From contig NZ_JAMQJY010000001.1 in assembly GCF_023703085.1 (NCBI RefSeq), positions 372,001-436,000 of the forward strand: a stretch of DNA of 64,000 nt, written 5' to 3'. The notes below the pieces were generated by a model, which saw only the letters and a list, made by a program, of their open reading frames with translations, had not been told where the DNA came from and searched no databases. The position numbers and the translations under genes are program-made. The DNA comes from Alkalicoccobacillus plakortidis. GTDB taxonomy: Bacteria > Bacillota > Bacilli > Bacillales > Bacillaceae_D. Positions 47,755-57,085 of the stretch are shown in pieces. Numbering within the stretch: position 1 is the stretch's first letter; each line of letters opens with the position of its first letter.

Positions 47755-48552
47755 ATGAAACGTTTAGAAAATAAAGTAGCACTCGTCACCGGAGGAAGCA
47801 GAGGAATTGGTGTTTCGATTGTCGAACGACTTGCAGAAGAAGGAGCTCATGTAGCGATTAACTACCACTCAGCAAGCTCCAAACAACTCGCTGAGGATTT
47901 GAAAGAAAAAATAGAAGCGATGCATAACATTAAAGCCATCACAATCCAAGCAAATGTTGGTGTAAAAGACGATGTAGAACGTATGGTCTCAGAGGTTGAA
48001 GACACACTCGGCGATGTAGAGATTTTAGTTAATAATGCTGGTATCGCACCCTTTGAATCCTTTCTAACTCTATCTGAGGAAACGTGGGATATGACCTATC
48101 AAACTAATGTTAAGTCTATTTTCCTATTAAGCCAACGCGTCGCGCAAAAGATGGTCAAAAAAAGAGCAGGCAAAATTGTGAATATCACTTCAACAGCTAG
48201 CTTGCTTGTAACAAGTCCTGTCATTCCACACTATATCTCGTCTAAAGCCGCCGCCTCCCAGTTAACAAAGGCACTTGCCATTGAGTTAGGTCGCTATCAA
48301 ATCAACGTCAATGCCGTCGGACCAAGCACCGTGGAAACAGACATGACAACTGAGATGTTTGAGGATAAAGAGAACTATCAACGTGAAGTCGAAGCCAATC
48401 CGATGAAACGATTAGGAACATCCAAACAAATTGGTGATGCCGTTGTCTTTTTAGCTTCAGATGAAGCCGAACAAGTCAACGGCCACCTCCTGATGGTGGA
48501 TGGCGGTTTAACAGTGAAGGCTGCTCAGCCTGATGATCATTTGCAGCATTGA
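47755..48552 (+). CDS. Second short-chain dehydrogenase of the fucose operon
   Basis: A 265-residue SDR: TGGSRGIG cofactor motif with the Arg that favours NADPH-type binding, NNAG near residue 91, catalytic Ser in TSTASLL and YISSK. It resembles 3-oxoacyl-ACP reductase-like SDRs, as sugar SDRs often do. It is last in the operon. ATG 47755 follows TTGGGAGG; the upstream in-frame codons have no site. Confidence 0.83.
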   Translation: MKRLENKVALVTGGSRGIGVSIVERLAEEGAHVAINYHSASSKQLAEDLKEKIEAMHNIKAITIQANVGVKDDVERMVSEVEDTLGDVEILVNNAGIAPFESFLTLSEETWDMTYQTNVKSIFLLSQRVAQKMVKKRAGKIVNITSTASLLVTSPVIPHYISSKAAASQLTKALAIELGRYQINVNAVGPSTVETDMTTEMFEDKENYQREVEANPMKRLGTSKQIGDAVVFLASDEAEQVNGHLLMVDGGLTVKAAQPDDHLQH

Positions 48553-48837
48553 TTGGTAGTTGATTAAACAGGGTTTCGGTCTTAGCAGGAAGATTTTGCG
48601 CTACAGTAAGAAACCTCTATGCTTTATCAAAAAGTATTAAATGTTTAGTAAGAGCCAAAACCCGTTACAAAGGACTCTTTCTATTCTACCAAGACATGTT
48701 GATCGTTCATCAAGAAACAATACCTATCATCAAGATCTTTCATACGCTTAGTCAGAAGGTTTAATCATAATCAAGAAGAATAAAGCTGATGGTAGCCAAC
48801 CTGGGAGTAATAATTTAGATATTCAATGGTTTGAGAA
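48553..48837. other. Intergenic region with a diverged inverted repeat
   Basis: No gene was found. GGGTTTCGGTCTTA (48571-48584) is complementary to TAAGAGCCAAAACCC (48649-48663) with one mismatch and one gap, which could be an old element end or a weak terminator after the SDR operon. Confidence 0.35.
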
Positions 48838-49015
48838 GTATCACTTAAACGTATGAGTAATTGACCAGACCCCACTGAAGCTTTTAACTCTTCAATTGTC
48901 CCTTCGGCTATATTTTTCCCTTGGTCTATTACTCAATTCGATCTACTTCTCTAAGATTTTATATTGTTAGCAGAACGGTTATTCCAGCACTCACTAAAGC
49001 ATACACAATGTCCAG
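48838..49015 (-). pseudogene. Fragment of a DrrA-type ABC ATPase gene
   Basis: The minus strand reads DIVYALVSAGITVLLTI and then degenerates, corresponding to [20 protein letters not shown] of the ATPase at 39415-40404; the nucleotide similarity to about 39680-39860 continues for roughly 170 bases. Stops and gaps show it is dead. Confidence 0.75.
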
Positions 49016-49036
49016 GGGAGTATTATCCCCTTATAC

Positions 49037-49089
49037 AAAAGGGCCGGACAATGAGCTGTCAAAATGACGTCATTGTCCGGCCCTTTTTT
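49037..49089. terminator. Strong terminator at the end of the sugar ABC operon
   Basis: GGGCCGGACAATGA and TCATTGTCCGGCCC form a 14-bp perfect stem with A and T runs on the two sides. It lies 42 bases after the permease stop and can also stop plus-strand transcription. Confidence 0.9.
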
Positions 49090-49130
49090 TGGCTAAAAGA
49101 GTTTTGTCACAGCCCCATCAATTCTGTTAT

Positions 49131-49949
49131 CTACTCCTTCACCGCTCCACTCGCAATGCCAGCTATAAAAAATCGTTGCAAGAATAGAAACATGATAAAG
49201 ATTGGCAGTACTGATATGGATGCAGCTAACATCAATTGCCCGTAATCAAGGTTATCCTGTCCTGCCAAAATAGACAATACAATCGGCAGTGTGTACATAT
49301 CCTCAGTCACGATAGCTACAAGTGGCCATAGGAAGTTATTCCATTGATGTGTGAATAAAAAGATAGCCACTGCCCCGATGGCTGGAAGCATCATCGGTAA
49401 TGAAATCTGAAAGAAAATACGGTATTCTCCGCAGCCGTCAATCCGTGCTGACTCTAACAATGAATCAGGAATCGATTTCATGCTTTGCCTCATAAGAAAT
49501 ATCGCGAATGGGTAAGCGAGCTGTGGCAAGATAATCGCACTGTACGTATTCAAAATCCCCAGATTAGCAAAAAGCTCGAATTGAGGAATAATCAATGCCT
49601 GATATGGAATCATCATTGATACAAGTAACATTGCAAACAATGTGTTCCGACCTTTAAACGTATATTTTGCAAAGGCATAACCTGCTGCTGCACTGAACAA
49701 GCCTGCCACGACTGTAAATATTACGGTAATAATCGTGGAATTCAATAACGCTTGAAAGATATCAATGTTATCTAAAAGGTTTCGAAAGTTTACTGCTAAC
49801 TGGTCACCAGGAATAAGATTGGGTGGTACAGAAAGCAATGCTCCTGATGAGTTCGTTGCACCAACAATCATCCAGTAGAATGGTCCAAGTGTGATGAACA
49901 AGCCAAGCACTAGCACAAGATATTTTAATAGCTTACCTAGGATATTCAA
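49131..49949 (-). CDS. Carbohydrate ABC transporter permease, MalG type
   Basis: A 272-residue permease with six membrane segments. The EAA loop is ESARIDGCGEYRIFFQISLP near residue 170, and the C-terminus is FIAGIASGAVKE, typical of sugar permeases of the carbohydrate uptake transporter-1 family. It overlaps the MalF-type gene by four bases. It forms the channel with its partner; the ATPase is not encoded nearby and is probably a shared MsmX-type protein elsewhere. Confidence 0.9.
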   Translation of the reverse strand: MNILGKLLKYLVLVLGLFITLGPFYWMIVGATNSSGALLSVPPNLIPGDQLAVNFRNLLDNIDIFQALLNSTIITVIFTVVAGLFSAAAGYAFAKYTFKGRNTLFAMLLVSMMIPYQALIIPQFELFANLGILNTYSAIILPQLAYPFAIFLMRQSMKSIPDSLLESARIDGCGEYRIFFQISLPMMLPAIGAVAIFLFTHQWNNFLWPLVAIVTEDMYTLPIVLSILAGQDNLDYGQLMLAASISVLPIFIMFLFLQRFFIAGIASGAVKE

Positions 49950-50848
49950 TCGTCATCACCTGCCAATTTAAACTGAATAAACGATAGTAGCGCTATGATA
50001 AGAACAACGATATAAGCGATCGCTGAAGCATAACCAAAGTCAAAGTATTCAAATCCATTTTCATATAAATACATGGTAACCGTTGTTGTGGCATTAATCG
50101 GTCCACCACCAGTTAAGTTAAATGCTTCATCAAACAATTGAAACGTCCCGATTGTTGACATGACCACAGCAAATAGTAAAACGGGCTTTAACTGGGGCAA
50201 AGTGATTGAAAAGAACTTGCGGATAGGGCTGGCCCCATCGATACTAGCTGCTTCATAAAGATCTTTAGGTATTACTTGAAGACCAGCTAAGATAATAATC
50301 ATGTTATAGCCTGTCCATCGCCAGATTGTAACCATAATAAGAGATACTTTGGCCCAAAAAGGATCATTTAACCAAGGGATACGATCAATGCCTACGCTCG
50401 AAAGCATATAATTTATAATCCCAAAGTCTTGATTTAAAATTAATAGAAAAATAATCGCTGCAGCGACTAATGATGTAACAGTTGGTGTAAAAAAAGCTAC
50501 ACGTAGCACACCTTTCAAGCGATGAATTCCACTATGTAATACATTCGCAAGTACAACGGCAAACATAATCATAATTGGAACTTGAAATATGAGTATAATG
50601 AAAGTGTTTAACAGTGATTCATAAAATAAGCTATCTTGAAACAGGCGTATATAATTCTCAAACCCTGCAAAAGTATTAATGCCTGCTTCATTTGTTGTAA
50701 AGCTAAGGAATAATGAATATACTACGGGATAACCCGTAAACATCAAAAACAGTAGAACGGTTGGTGCAATAAACACATATGGTGCGAGTCCTGCTTGATT
50801 TTTCGGGCTTTTGCCTTTTACTTTTTTATGGGTGACAGAATTACTCAT
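49946..50848 (-). CDS. Carbohydrate ABC transporter permease, MalF type
   Basis: A 300-residue permease of the MalF/LacF type: APYVFIAPTVLLFLMFTGYP at the N-terminus and EAA loop EAASIDGASPIRKFFSITLP near residue 200, then GGPINATTTVTMYLY. It overlaps the binding-protein gene by eight bases. Import substrate is inferred to be fucosylated oligosaccharide or fucose from the island. Confidence 0.9.
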   Translation of the reverse strand: MSNSVTHKKVKGKSPKNQAGLAPYVFIAPTVLLFLMFTGYPVVYSLFLSFTTNEAGINTFAGFENYIRLFQDSLFYESLLNTFIILIFQVPIMIMFAVVLANVLHSGIHRLKGVLRVAFFTPTVTSLVAAAIIFLLILNQDFGIINYMLSSVGIDRIPWLNDPFWAKVSLIMVTIWRWTGYNMIIILAGLQVIPKDLYEAASIDGASPIRKFFSITLPQLKPVLLFAVVMSTIGTFQLFDEAFNLTGGGPINATTTVTMYLYENGFEYFDFGYASAIAYIVVLIIALLSFIQFKLAGDDD

Positions 50849-52136
50849 CGCTTGCCTCCCGTCCCGTGGCTGCTTCTAATCGATTTCCTGCAGTCTCAAG
50901 AGCCTCATCTACAGTCACGTTCTCCAAAATAACTCGTCCAATGGCATCGTTAAAATTATTTTGAGCCCTCAAATAATCATCAGTGAAGTTAACAATCGGT
51001 AAATCTATTGCCTCTTCCCCAAAAAGGGTAAAGATTTCTTGACCACCAAAGAACTCATCTCCTTCAGCGAGCTCTGGTCGCTCAATGGCTTCGATAAGAG
51101 CCGGATATGCACCGTAAGCTTGTGCCCCGTAAACTTGATTGTCAACGTTTACAGAAGCAAATTCTCCAAATAAATACGCCGCTTCTTTATTACTTGATAC
51201 AGATGTAATCGCAAGGTTTGATCCACCATCATTTGCGGCAGTTAAACCACCTTCCTCAAATACAGGAAGCTTCATGACTCTCCATAAGCCTTCTTGCTCT
51301 GGCATCTGGTCCTCGATAATCCCTTTTTGCCATGACCCACTGATCACTGATGCAACCGCATCATTTTTAATTGCCGCATTTACTTCCTCACCCGTAGAAG
51401 CGTAAAGGAAAATTCCTGCATCGTCCATTGCTTTTAATGTTTCCATCGAACGATGAGCTGCCTCTGTATTAGCAGTAACTCTTCCATCTAGGTCAAAATA
51501 TAATAAATCATGCTGTTGTAGCATCGCTCTGTAAAATTGAGTGTCTCCGTTAAATTGCATTCCAGTCATTAACGTGCCAGTTTCGTCAAGCATTTGTTCA
51601 CCTGCTGCAATATAATCATCCCATGTAATGATCTCATCTGGATCAATACCTGCATCTTCAAAAAGATCGACTCGATAAAATACAGTCATCGGTCCCGTAT
51701 CTCTAGGGAATGCCATGATCCCATCATCATCATTTATGAGTGGAGCAATTTTTCCTTCAACAAATTTATCACGATGCTCATCAAACCCCATATCTGATAA
51801 GTTAACAAAGCTTTCGCTGAAATTCTCCATGTAGAGATCAATTCGTTGATTTTCTACTTGGACAAGATCAGGAAGCTGACTCTCAACACCAGCTGCAAGG
51901 CCAGTTGTTAATCTTTGATACACTTGATCTCCACTTAGTTTTAACACGTCTACATTAATATCAGGGTACTTCTCTTCAAAATCTGGAACAATATCAAGTA
52001 AATACTCAGCCTCTAAATTCCATGCCCACACTGTCACGTCACCGGAAGGTCCATCTGATTCCTGATTCTCCGTCTCACTACATCCCGTCAAAGCAAGGCC
52101 TAAACAAGCTATGCTTAACGGTATTTTATACCGCAT
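50841..52136 (-). CDS. Extracellular sugar-binding lipoprotein
   Basis: A 431-residue family-1 solute-binding protein. The signal peptide ends in lipobox LTGC (Cys18), then a short acidic linker and VTVWAWNLEAEYLLDIVPDF. Binding-cleft type segments such as DDGIMAFPRDTGPMTVFYRVDLF and ANDGGSNLAITSVS are visible. The start is ATG 52136, preceded by GGGAGGGAA; the frame extends 27 codons upstream without a site. The operon is SBP-MalF-MalG, with a cre site upstream. Confidence 0.9.
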   Translation of the reverse strand: MRYKIPLSIACLGLALTGCSETENQESDGPSGDVTVWAWNLEAEYLLDIVPDFEEKYPDINVDVLKLSGDQVYQRLTTGLAAGVESQLPDLVQVENQRIDLYMENFSESFVNLSDMGFDEHRDKFVEGKIAPLINDDDGIMAFPRDTGPMTVFYRVDLFEDAGIDPDEIITWDDYIAAGEQMLDETGTLMTGMQFNGDTQFYRAMLQQHDLLYFDLDGRVTANTEAAHRSMETLKAMDDAGIFLYASTGEEVNAAIKNDAVASVISGSWQKGIIEDQMPEQEGLWRVMKLPVFEEGGLTAANDGGSNLAITSVSSNKEAAYLFGEFASVNVDNQVYGAQAYGAYPALIEAIERPELAEGDEFFGGQEIFTLFGEEAIDLPIVNFTDDYLRAQNNFNDAIGRVILENVTVDEALETAGNRLEAATGREASDE

Positions 52137-52201
52137 ACCATTCCCTCCCATTAATGAAAAGTTCAAATAATGCAACTTAAAAAATGTGATAACGATCTCA
52201 T

Positions 52202-52217
52202 ATGTTAACGCTTCCAT
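52202..52217 (-). promoter_or_regulatory. Catabolite-responsive element (cre) upstream of sugar ABC operon
   Basis: On the minus strand ATGGAAGCGTTAACAT matches WTGNAANCGNWNNCAW at every defined position; 66 bases upstream of the binding-protein start. Binding of CcpA would repress in good carbon sources. Confidence 0.72.
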
Positions 52218-52548
52218 TTATAGCATAAGGATAATTTTACGTCAAATCATATCCATTGGGTTAAGATATTATAAATATCATTTTGTTTTTAGTTTTATTA
52301 TGAATACGTTACTTAAAACTGTAGTATGTAATATTATAGTTTTGGCATGTTTATGATTAGTTTCCTTACTCTTTTTCTTTTCTGTTTATCCCGTATTGTT
52401 CTCAAAGCTTAAGCCTAGTTTTATGCAAAGGTCATAACTTGCATAGTATTGACGATGTAGATGTGCACACAGCAGTGGATGCTTAACATTAAGAGGTATC
52501 AAAGTATAACTAGGTACATGAAAACTAACTAAAGGCATTTAATTTCAA
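52218..52548. other. Intergenic region between sugar transporter and remnant genes
   Basis: AT-rich, no gene seen; the minus-strand promoter of the sugar ABC operon is expected in its first hundred bases. Confidence 0.4.
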
Positions 52549-52584
52549 AAGAAGAACGCTCCTAACATTAGGAACGTTCTTCTT
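52549..52584 (-). terminator. Hairpin terminator-like repeat
   Basis: AAGAAGAACG with CGTTCTTCTT and an inner TCCTA/TAGGA; on the minus strand TTTT follows. Probably the old terminator of the transporter of which only the remnant below survives. Confidence 0.6.
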
Positions 52585-52646
52585 AATACATATTCTTTGT
52601 AAAAAAATTAGCAGTTTTGGTGTACCAATTTGGTTTATCTATAACA

Positions 52647-53025
52647 CTAATTCACATTTACATTTACAAGATATTGATCGTACGCTTTTTGCATGATTTC
52701 TACATAACGATCAATACCTAACGATTCTAGACCAGTTACATAGCTGTCCCAATCTGTATCAAAATCAAGTTCTCCTACGATAAAACGTACAGCATTTTGC
52801 TCCACATTTGCCTTAATATTTGTTTCTAATGTAGTTACTTCTTCTTGTACTAGTTCTTCAAACCAAACACTCCAATAAGGGAATACTTGGTTCGGCTCCA
52901 TCCCCTCATATAAATAAGTCGCTTCTTGTAAATGACGTTCAAAACCTTCTTGTTTATAAATACTCGACCTGCACCCATGAATCTCTAAATTCTGCTGGAT
53001 GATAATATTGTGCACTAGTACCCTA
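52647..53025 (-). pseudogene. C-terminal fragment of LplA/YtcQ-type sugar-binding protein
   Basis: About 120 residues: YYHPAEFRDSWV in one frame, then YKQEGFERHLQEATYLYEGM and FIVGELDFDTDWDSYVTGLE with LGIDRYVEIMQKAYDQYL at the end, the usual tail of LplA-type lipoproteins (normally over 500 residues). There is no signal peptide, start region or partner permease, and there is a frame break near 52970. Confidence 0.75.
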
Positions 53026-53099
53026 AATAAATTCCTTTAAATATCTTTATCTTCGTTTGGTTTTGTTAGATTTTTAACTGATCATTATGGTAAATGAAA
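53026..53099. other. Short intergenic stretch
   Basis: Nothing identified. Confidence 0.3.
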
Positions 53100-54129
53100 T
53101 TATAATTTAAAGGTATACATTGATTGATCTTCTTTCATTTTTATAGTCAGCTTGCTTTTTGTACCTTCCACAAGCTCAAATAATTGCTCAATATGGTATA
53201 CACCTGATTTCATGTTATTTTCATACGTAATATGAGCAATGGATGCAGCAACCTTTGCGGTGATATTTGATTGATTGTGTCCGTTAGTTAATTGATCGCT
53301 CAATATGGCTCGTTGACGAATAAGCATCCACTTTAATCGCAAACTGATCCGACCCGATATTTAATCTCTCAATTAGTGACACAAGACGATTGCGGAGTTT
53401 TTTGTTTTTTAAACATCTTGATAGTTTTAGAATCCCGATTAATGCAGCGATAGTAGTAATAAATGTTGAATCAAAACAAAGTCTTGTTGTCACACTGGGA
53501 ATAGACAGTGTATGTCGCAAGGTATATTGATCTGAAAAAGGAAATTCATAAACATTGCGATTTCCTACTGGTTCATTGAAATCAATTTTTTTACGTTTAT
53601 TAAAGGAATTGACCATCTTTACTAATGTCCAATCAATGGCAGCAGGTCCATGTTTCTCTCCAACTCCAAGCAATATTGAAATATCTACTTCCTTGACATC
53701 ACTGCAGTCTTGTAATGCTTGTTGTACGAGTAAGTTAGTTAATCCTGGAGCGAGCCCCACACTTACTATAGCAGTACCGGGTAATGATTGATTTTTTAGT
53801 TCCATCACTTGTTTCAGAAAATCAGAATTCGCTGCAATATCAATATAGTAAATACCTGCTTTTAAGCACATTTCAACAAATATGGTTGATTCTAAATCAA
53901 GACACATCACAACAATCTTTGTTTCAGATAACCAATCCGGCTCGATATGGGAATGTACATCATAAACAAGTGGTTGTACTTGGTTTGCCGTCTCCTCTGA
54001 AAATTGTTCTGCCTTCCGCTTATTTCGGCCAGCAGCATAAACTTTATTAAGATAAAAACGAACAAGTTGTTGGCAAATACTTCGTCCAACCTTTCCATAC
54101 CCTCCTACAACAACAATTTTATCTTTCAT
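53100..54129 (-). CDS. Saccharopine dehydrogenase-like NAD(P)-binding protein, frameshifted
   Basis: About 342 residues. The N-terminal Rossmann motif is VVGGYGKVGRSICQQL (GxGxxG-type), followed by the Sacchrp_dh_NADP domain (GIYYIDIAANSDFLKQVM; VSVGLAPGLTNLLVQQAL). The C-terminal part (NGHNQSNITAKVAASIAHI) is in another frame. The break is near 53320-53325 (coding strand GCTTATT); GCTGGTATT would give KVDAGIRQRAILSD. The substrate is unknown. It overlaps a defective methyltransferase gene in the same direction (ATGA), so the pair was once an operon. Confidence 0.75.
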
Positions 54130-54601
54130 TGTTTCATATCACTCTTTCTACATAAGATGGCTTCAACAAATAATGCTTTAAAATAACTCGTACACTCATG
54201 AAAGTTTGACTCATGGAGTAATTTGATTAGTGACTCACGCTCTATCGGATGATTCGTCACACCCATCGATTGGATGTAATGTAAGGTATGGTGAGTGGGT
54301 TGTCCATTTGGACACGATTACTAATCCCTGCATCCTCACAACGTGATTTTGCTAGTTTTAGCATGATAGAAGATGTATCAAGAGCTGTTATTCTGATTCT
54401 AGGCAAAGCTTCAGCTAGTCTGACCAGTTCTTCACCTCCCCCTGCACCAATAACAAGAATGGATGCATCTGCACGGATTGACCGACTTATTAGAATGGCT
54501 GATAACGTATGTAAAATCTCATATCCAGGTACCTTTTTAGTAATCGTTGCCTGGATATGTTTGGACTTCTGATAGATCCCAACTGTTTAACGGACACATG
54601 A
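54126..54601 (-). pseudogene. Class I SAM methyltransferase with internal deletion
   Basis: The 5' part reads SKHIQATITKKVPGYEILHT and then ILVIGAGGGEELVRLAEALP (SAM-binding motif I) and ITALDTSSIMLKLAKSRCED (motif II region). It then jumps at about 54265 to a C-terminal segment (ESLIKLLHESNFHECTSYFK) ending at 54126. Roughly 90 codons between are missing compared with normal enzymes of about 230 residues. There are also frame changes near the start. It is probably inactive. Confidence 0.75.
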
Positions 54602-54709
54602 TTTGGCCTCCTCTTTTTTCCTGTGGTACACTTAATTAATAACTATTCTCAATTATATCGATTAAATACTTTATTTCTATCCCACAAAATTGGGATTGTT
54701 GGAGGAACA

Positions 54710-55708
54710 ATGACGGACAAAACCCTTTCTTTACATCAGGTAAGAACGCACATTCGCCAAGCATTAAAGAAACAAATTTCTTTTGATGCATCCTGCATTA
54801 CGACAGTTGATCCCAGTACTTTGCTTTCAACAGGATCTCTTACTGATACAGTTATTGAAACCATTCATGATGCTTTACTTAAAAATGAATACCTAACTAA
54901 TGATCTCAACTCTCATCAACAACTTGCCGAGAGCACAAGATCTAAGGCAGTGTCTTTACAACACTCACAAAAACCAAATGCAAGCATACGACTACACACC
55001 ATTTTAATTCCAGCAGGTTTTGGAGATGAGCTTCGTGTAGCGCTCATCAGCAAGTCAACATGTTGGGGATTTATTAGTCTATTTCGTAAACTTTCAAGTC
55101 CTTACTTTACAAAGGAAGAATTAAAGTTGTTATCTAGACTCGCCAGTTTTTTTGCTGAAGATCTTCAATCAAAACAAGCTCAGTTAGTGAAAACAAAAGA
55201 CAATGATTTTACGCCAGGTTTACTCATTCTAAATAAAGACCTTCAACTTATTTACTCAACAGGTGAAGGAGAAAAATGGCTTGCACTCATGAGAGAATGG
55301 GAAGGTTTATCAGAAAGTCAGCTACCTCGCTCCTTTCAAACCTTATCGATACAATTACAAAAGGAGAATACAGACCATGCAACACTCATTACGAGCAACT
55401 TATTTGGTGGCATTATGCAGGTACGTGCAGAACAACTCCATCATTTGAAACAGGACAATACAATTGCGTTTCATATTGAAAAGGCTTCAATTGAAAACAA
55501 TCAATTTTATATTCAATCACACTACCAGTTAAGTAATCGCGAACTCGACGTGATTCTCTGTATAAAAAAAGGACTATCAACTAAGCTAATAGCTGATAAT
55601 CTTTTTATTTCTACATACACGGTTCAAGATCATTTAAAATCTATTTTTCATAAAGTAGACGTTCATTCACGTAATGAGTTATTAAGTAAGATAGATCAGC
55701 TATTATAA
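54710..55708 (+). CDS. LuxR-family transcriptional regulator with N-terminal GAF-like sensor
   Basis: A 332-residue regulator. The C-terminal LuxR-type HTH is YQLSNRELDVILCIKKGLST (near residue 265) and VQDHLKSIFHKVDVHSRNEL. The N-terminal 180 residues resemble GAF-containing regulators (SIRLHTILIPAGFGDELRVAL; GFISLFRKLSSPYFTKEELK). ATG 54710 follows TTGGAGGAACA; the frame continues 29 codons upstream without a site. It is divergent from the methyltransferase/dehydrogenase pair and probably regulated it. Its end overlaps the trpS stop by six bases. Confidence 0.83.
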   Translation: MTDKTLSLHQVRTHIRQALKKQISFDASCITTVDPSTLLSTGSLTDTVIETIHDALLKNEYLTNDLNSHQQLAESTRSKAVSLQHSQKPNASIRLHTILIPAGFGDELRVALISKSTCWGFISLFRKLSSPYFTKEELKLLSRLASFFAEDLQSKQAQLVKTKDNDFTPGLLILNKDLQLIYSTGEGEKWLALMREWEGLSESQLPRSFQTLSIQLQKENTDHATLITSNLFGGIMQVRAEQLHHLKQDNTIAFHIEKASIENNQFYIQSHYQLSNRELDVILCIKKGLSTKLIADNLFISTYTVQDHLKSIFHKVDVHSRNELLSKIDQLL

Positions 55709-56701
55709 GATATCTCTTCTAAAATAACTCATACTCATGGCTTCTCTCACTTCCTCCATTGTCTGCTTGCCAATGTTTCTTGCCCTTGCAGTTCCTGCTT
55801 CAAGTATTTCATCGATTTGTCGAGGCTGCTTCAGTACGATATTTCGTCGTTCTCGCATCGGCTCAAGCAAATGATTGATGCTTGCTGCAATCATTTGCTT
55901 ACACTCAACACATCCAAGCTTGGCATTTGTGCATCCGTCATAAATGTCAGTTACTGCTTCTTTTCGAAAGGCTTGGTGATAGGAATAGATTGGGCATACT
56001 TCTGGATGACCAGGATCTGATTTTCTGACTCTTGCGGGATCAGTGGTTGCTTTTTTAATTTTTGCATGTACTTCTTCTTTTGTTGCGTCAAGATTAATTG
56101 TATTGCCTTTAGTTTTACTCATTTTACTGCTGCCATCTAAGCCAATTAAACGCGGAAATTCACCAACAACAGCTTGAGGTTCTTGAAAAATCGGGGCATA
56201 TAGCTGGTTAAAACGTCGAATGATTTTTCGTGTCTGCTCCATATGTGGAAGCTGATCTTCACCAACTGGAACGACGGTTGCTTTACAAAATGTGATATCT
56301 GCTGTTTGGCTGATTGGGTACCCGAGAAATCCATAATACAAATCTTCATAGCCATTTTCCTTCGCTTCAGCTTTAATTGTTGGATTATGACGTAGGGAAT
56401 TAATCGTAACAAACATCGAGAAATAAACTGTCAATTCAGCGATTTCAGGAATCATTGATTGCACAAAGATTGTGCTTTGATTCGGGTCTATTCCAACAGA
56501 TAGATAATCCAACGTGACTTGTTTTAGGTGGTGTGCTAATTGATCAGGCTGTTCAAAATGAGTGGTTAGTGCTTGCACATCCGCTAACATGATAAGTGAG
56601 TCAACTTGACTTTGTAGCTCCACGCGATTTTTTAAGCTGCCGACATAATGGCCAAGATGTAGCTTTCCTGTTACACGATCTCCTGTTAATAAACGTTCCA
56701 T
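55703..56701 (-). CDS. trpS: Tryptophanyl-tRNA synthetase
   Basis: A 332-residue class I synthetase. The HIGH-type motif is KLHLGHYVGSL near residue 14 and the KMSKS motif is SKMSKTKGN near 195. Typical segments are GYPISQTADITF and GEDQLPHMEQTRKIIRRFN. The start is preceded by AGGAGGAACG. A tryptophan T-box leader lies upstream, so expression rises when tRNA-Trp is uncharged. Confidence 0.96.
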   Translation of the reverse strand: MERLLTGDRVTGKLHLGHYVGSLKNRVELQSQVDSLIMLADVQALTTHFEQPDQLAHHLKQVTLDYLSVGIDPNQSTIFVQSMIPEIAELTVYFSMFVTINSLRHNPTIKAEAKENGYEDLYYGFLGYPISQTADITFCKATVVPVGEDQLPHMEQTRKIIRRFNQLYAPIFQEPQAVVGEFPRLIGLDGSSKMSKTKGNTINLDATKEEVHAKIKKATTDPARVRKSDPGHPEVCPIYSYHQAFRKEAVTDIYDGCTNAKLGCVECKQMIAASINHLLEPMRERRNIVLKQPRQIDEILEAGTARARNIGKQTMEEVREAMSMSYFRRDIL

Positions 56702-56799
56702 AAATAACGTTCCTCCTAAAAAGTATAGTATTTTGATTCATCCTCTTTTTTCGCCACCAACCATCTTCCATGGCCATCACCCCCTTTAAAAAAACACAA

Positions 56800-57055
56800 A
56801 AAAACCCCATCCAAAAAGGACGAGGTTCTCGTGGTACCACCTTTGTTAGCTGCCTTAAAAACAACTCACTTTTCATACGGAAGAATTAACTTAGGGTCTT
56901 CGATACGATTCTACTTGGTAACGGTTAGACAGACCCGGCCACATTTACTATTCTTCAACGCGGCAATTCAGAAGCCCATTCCAAATCAATAGGAGATTGG
57001 TTTGCAGCGACCACCAACTCTCTGAACACCTAGCTTGATTTGTACTTACTCTTCA
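56800..57055 (-). promoter_or_regulatory. T-box leader of trpS, TGG specifier
   Basis: On the minus strand: stem I distal elements (AGAGAGTTGGTGGTCGCTGC, 57024 to 57005), specifier loop GAATGGGC with TGG at 56976-56978 (Trp codon), T-box GGTGGTACCACG at 56830-56841, and a terminator AACCTCGTCC/GGATGGGGTT at 56803-56827 followed by TTTTTT. The antiterminator would include the T-box. This is a standard tRNA-sensing riboswitch. Confidence 0.93.
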
Positions 57056-57085
57056 TCATAATTATTCGTTTATTAAATGACTCTT

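Noticed and set aside
52647..53025. Intact small gene for a sugar-binding protein
   Set aside because: It has no signal peptide or start region and is a fifth of normal length with a frame break, so it was called a pseudogene.
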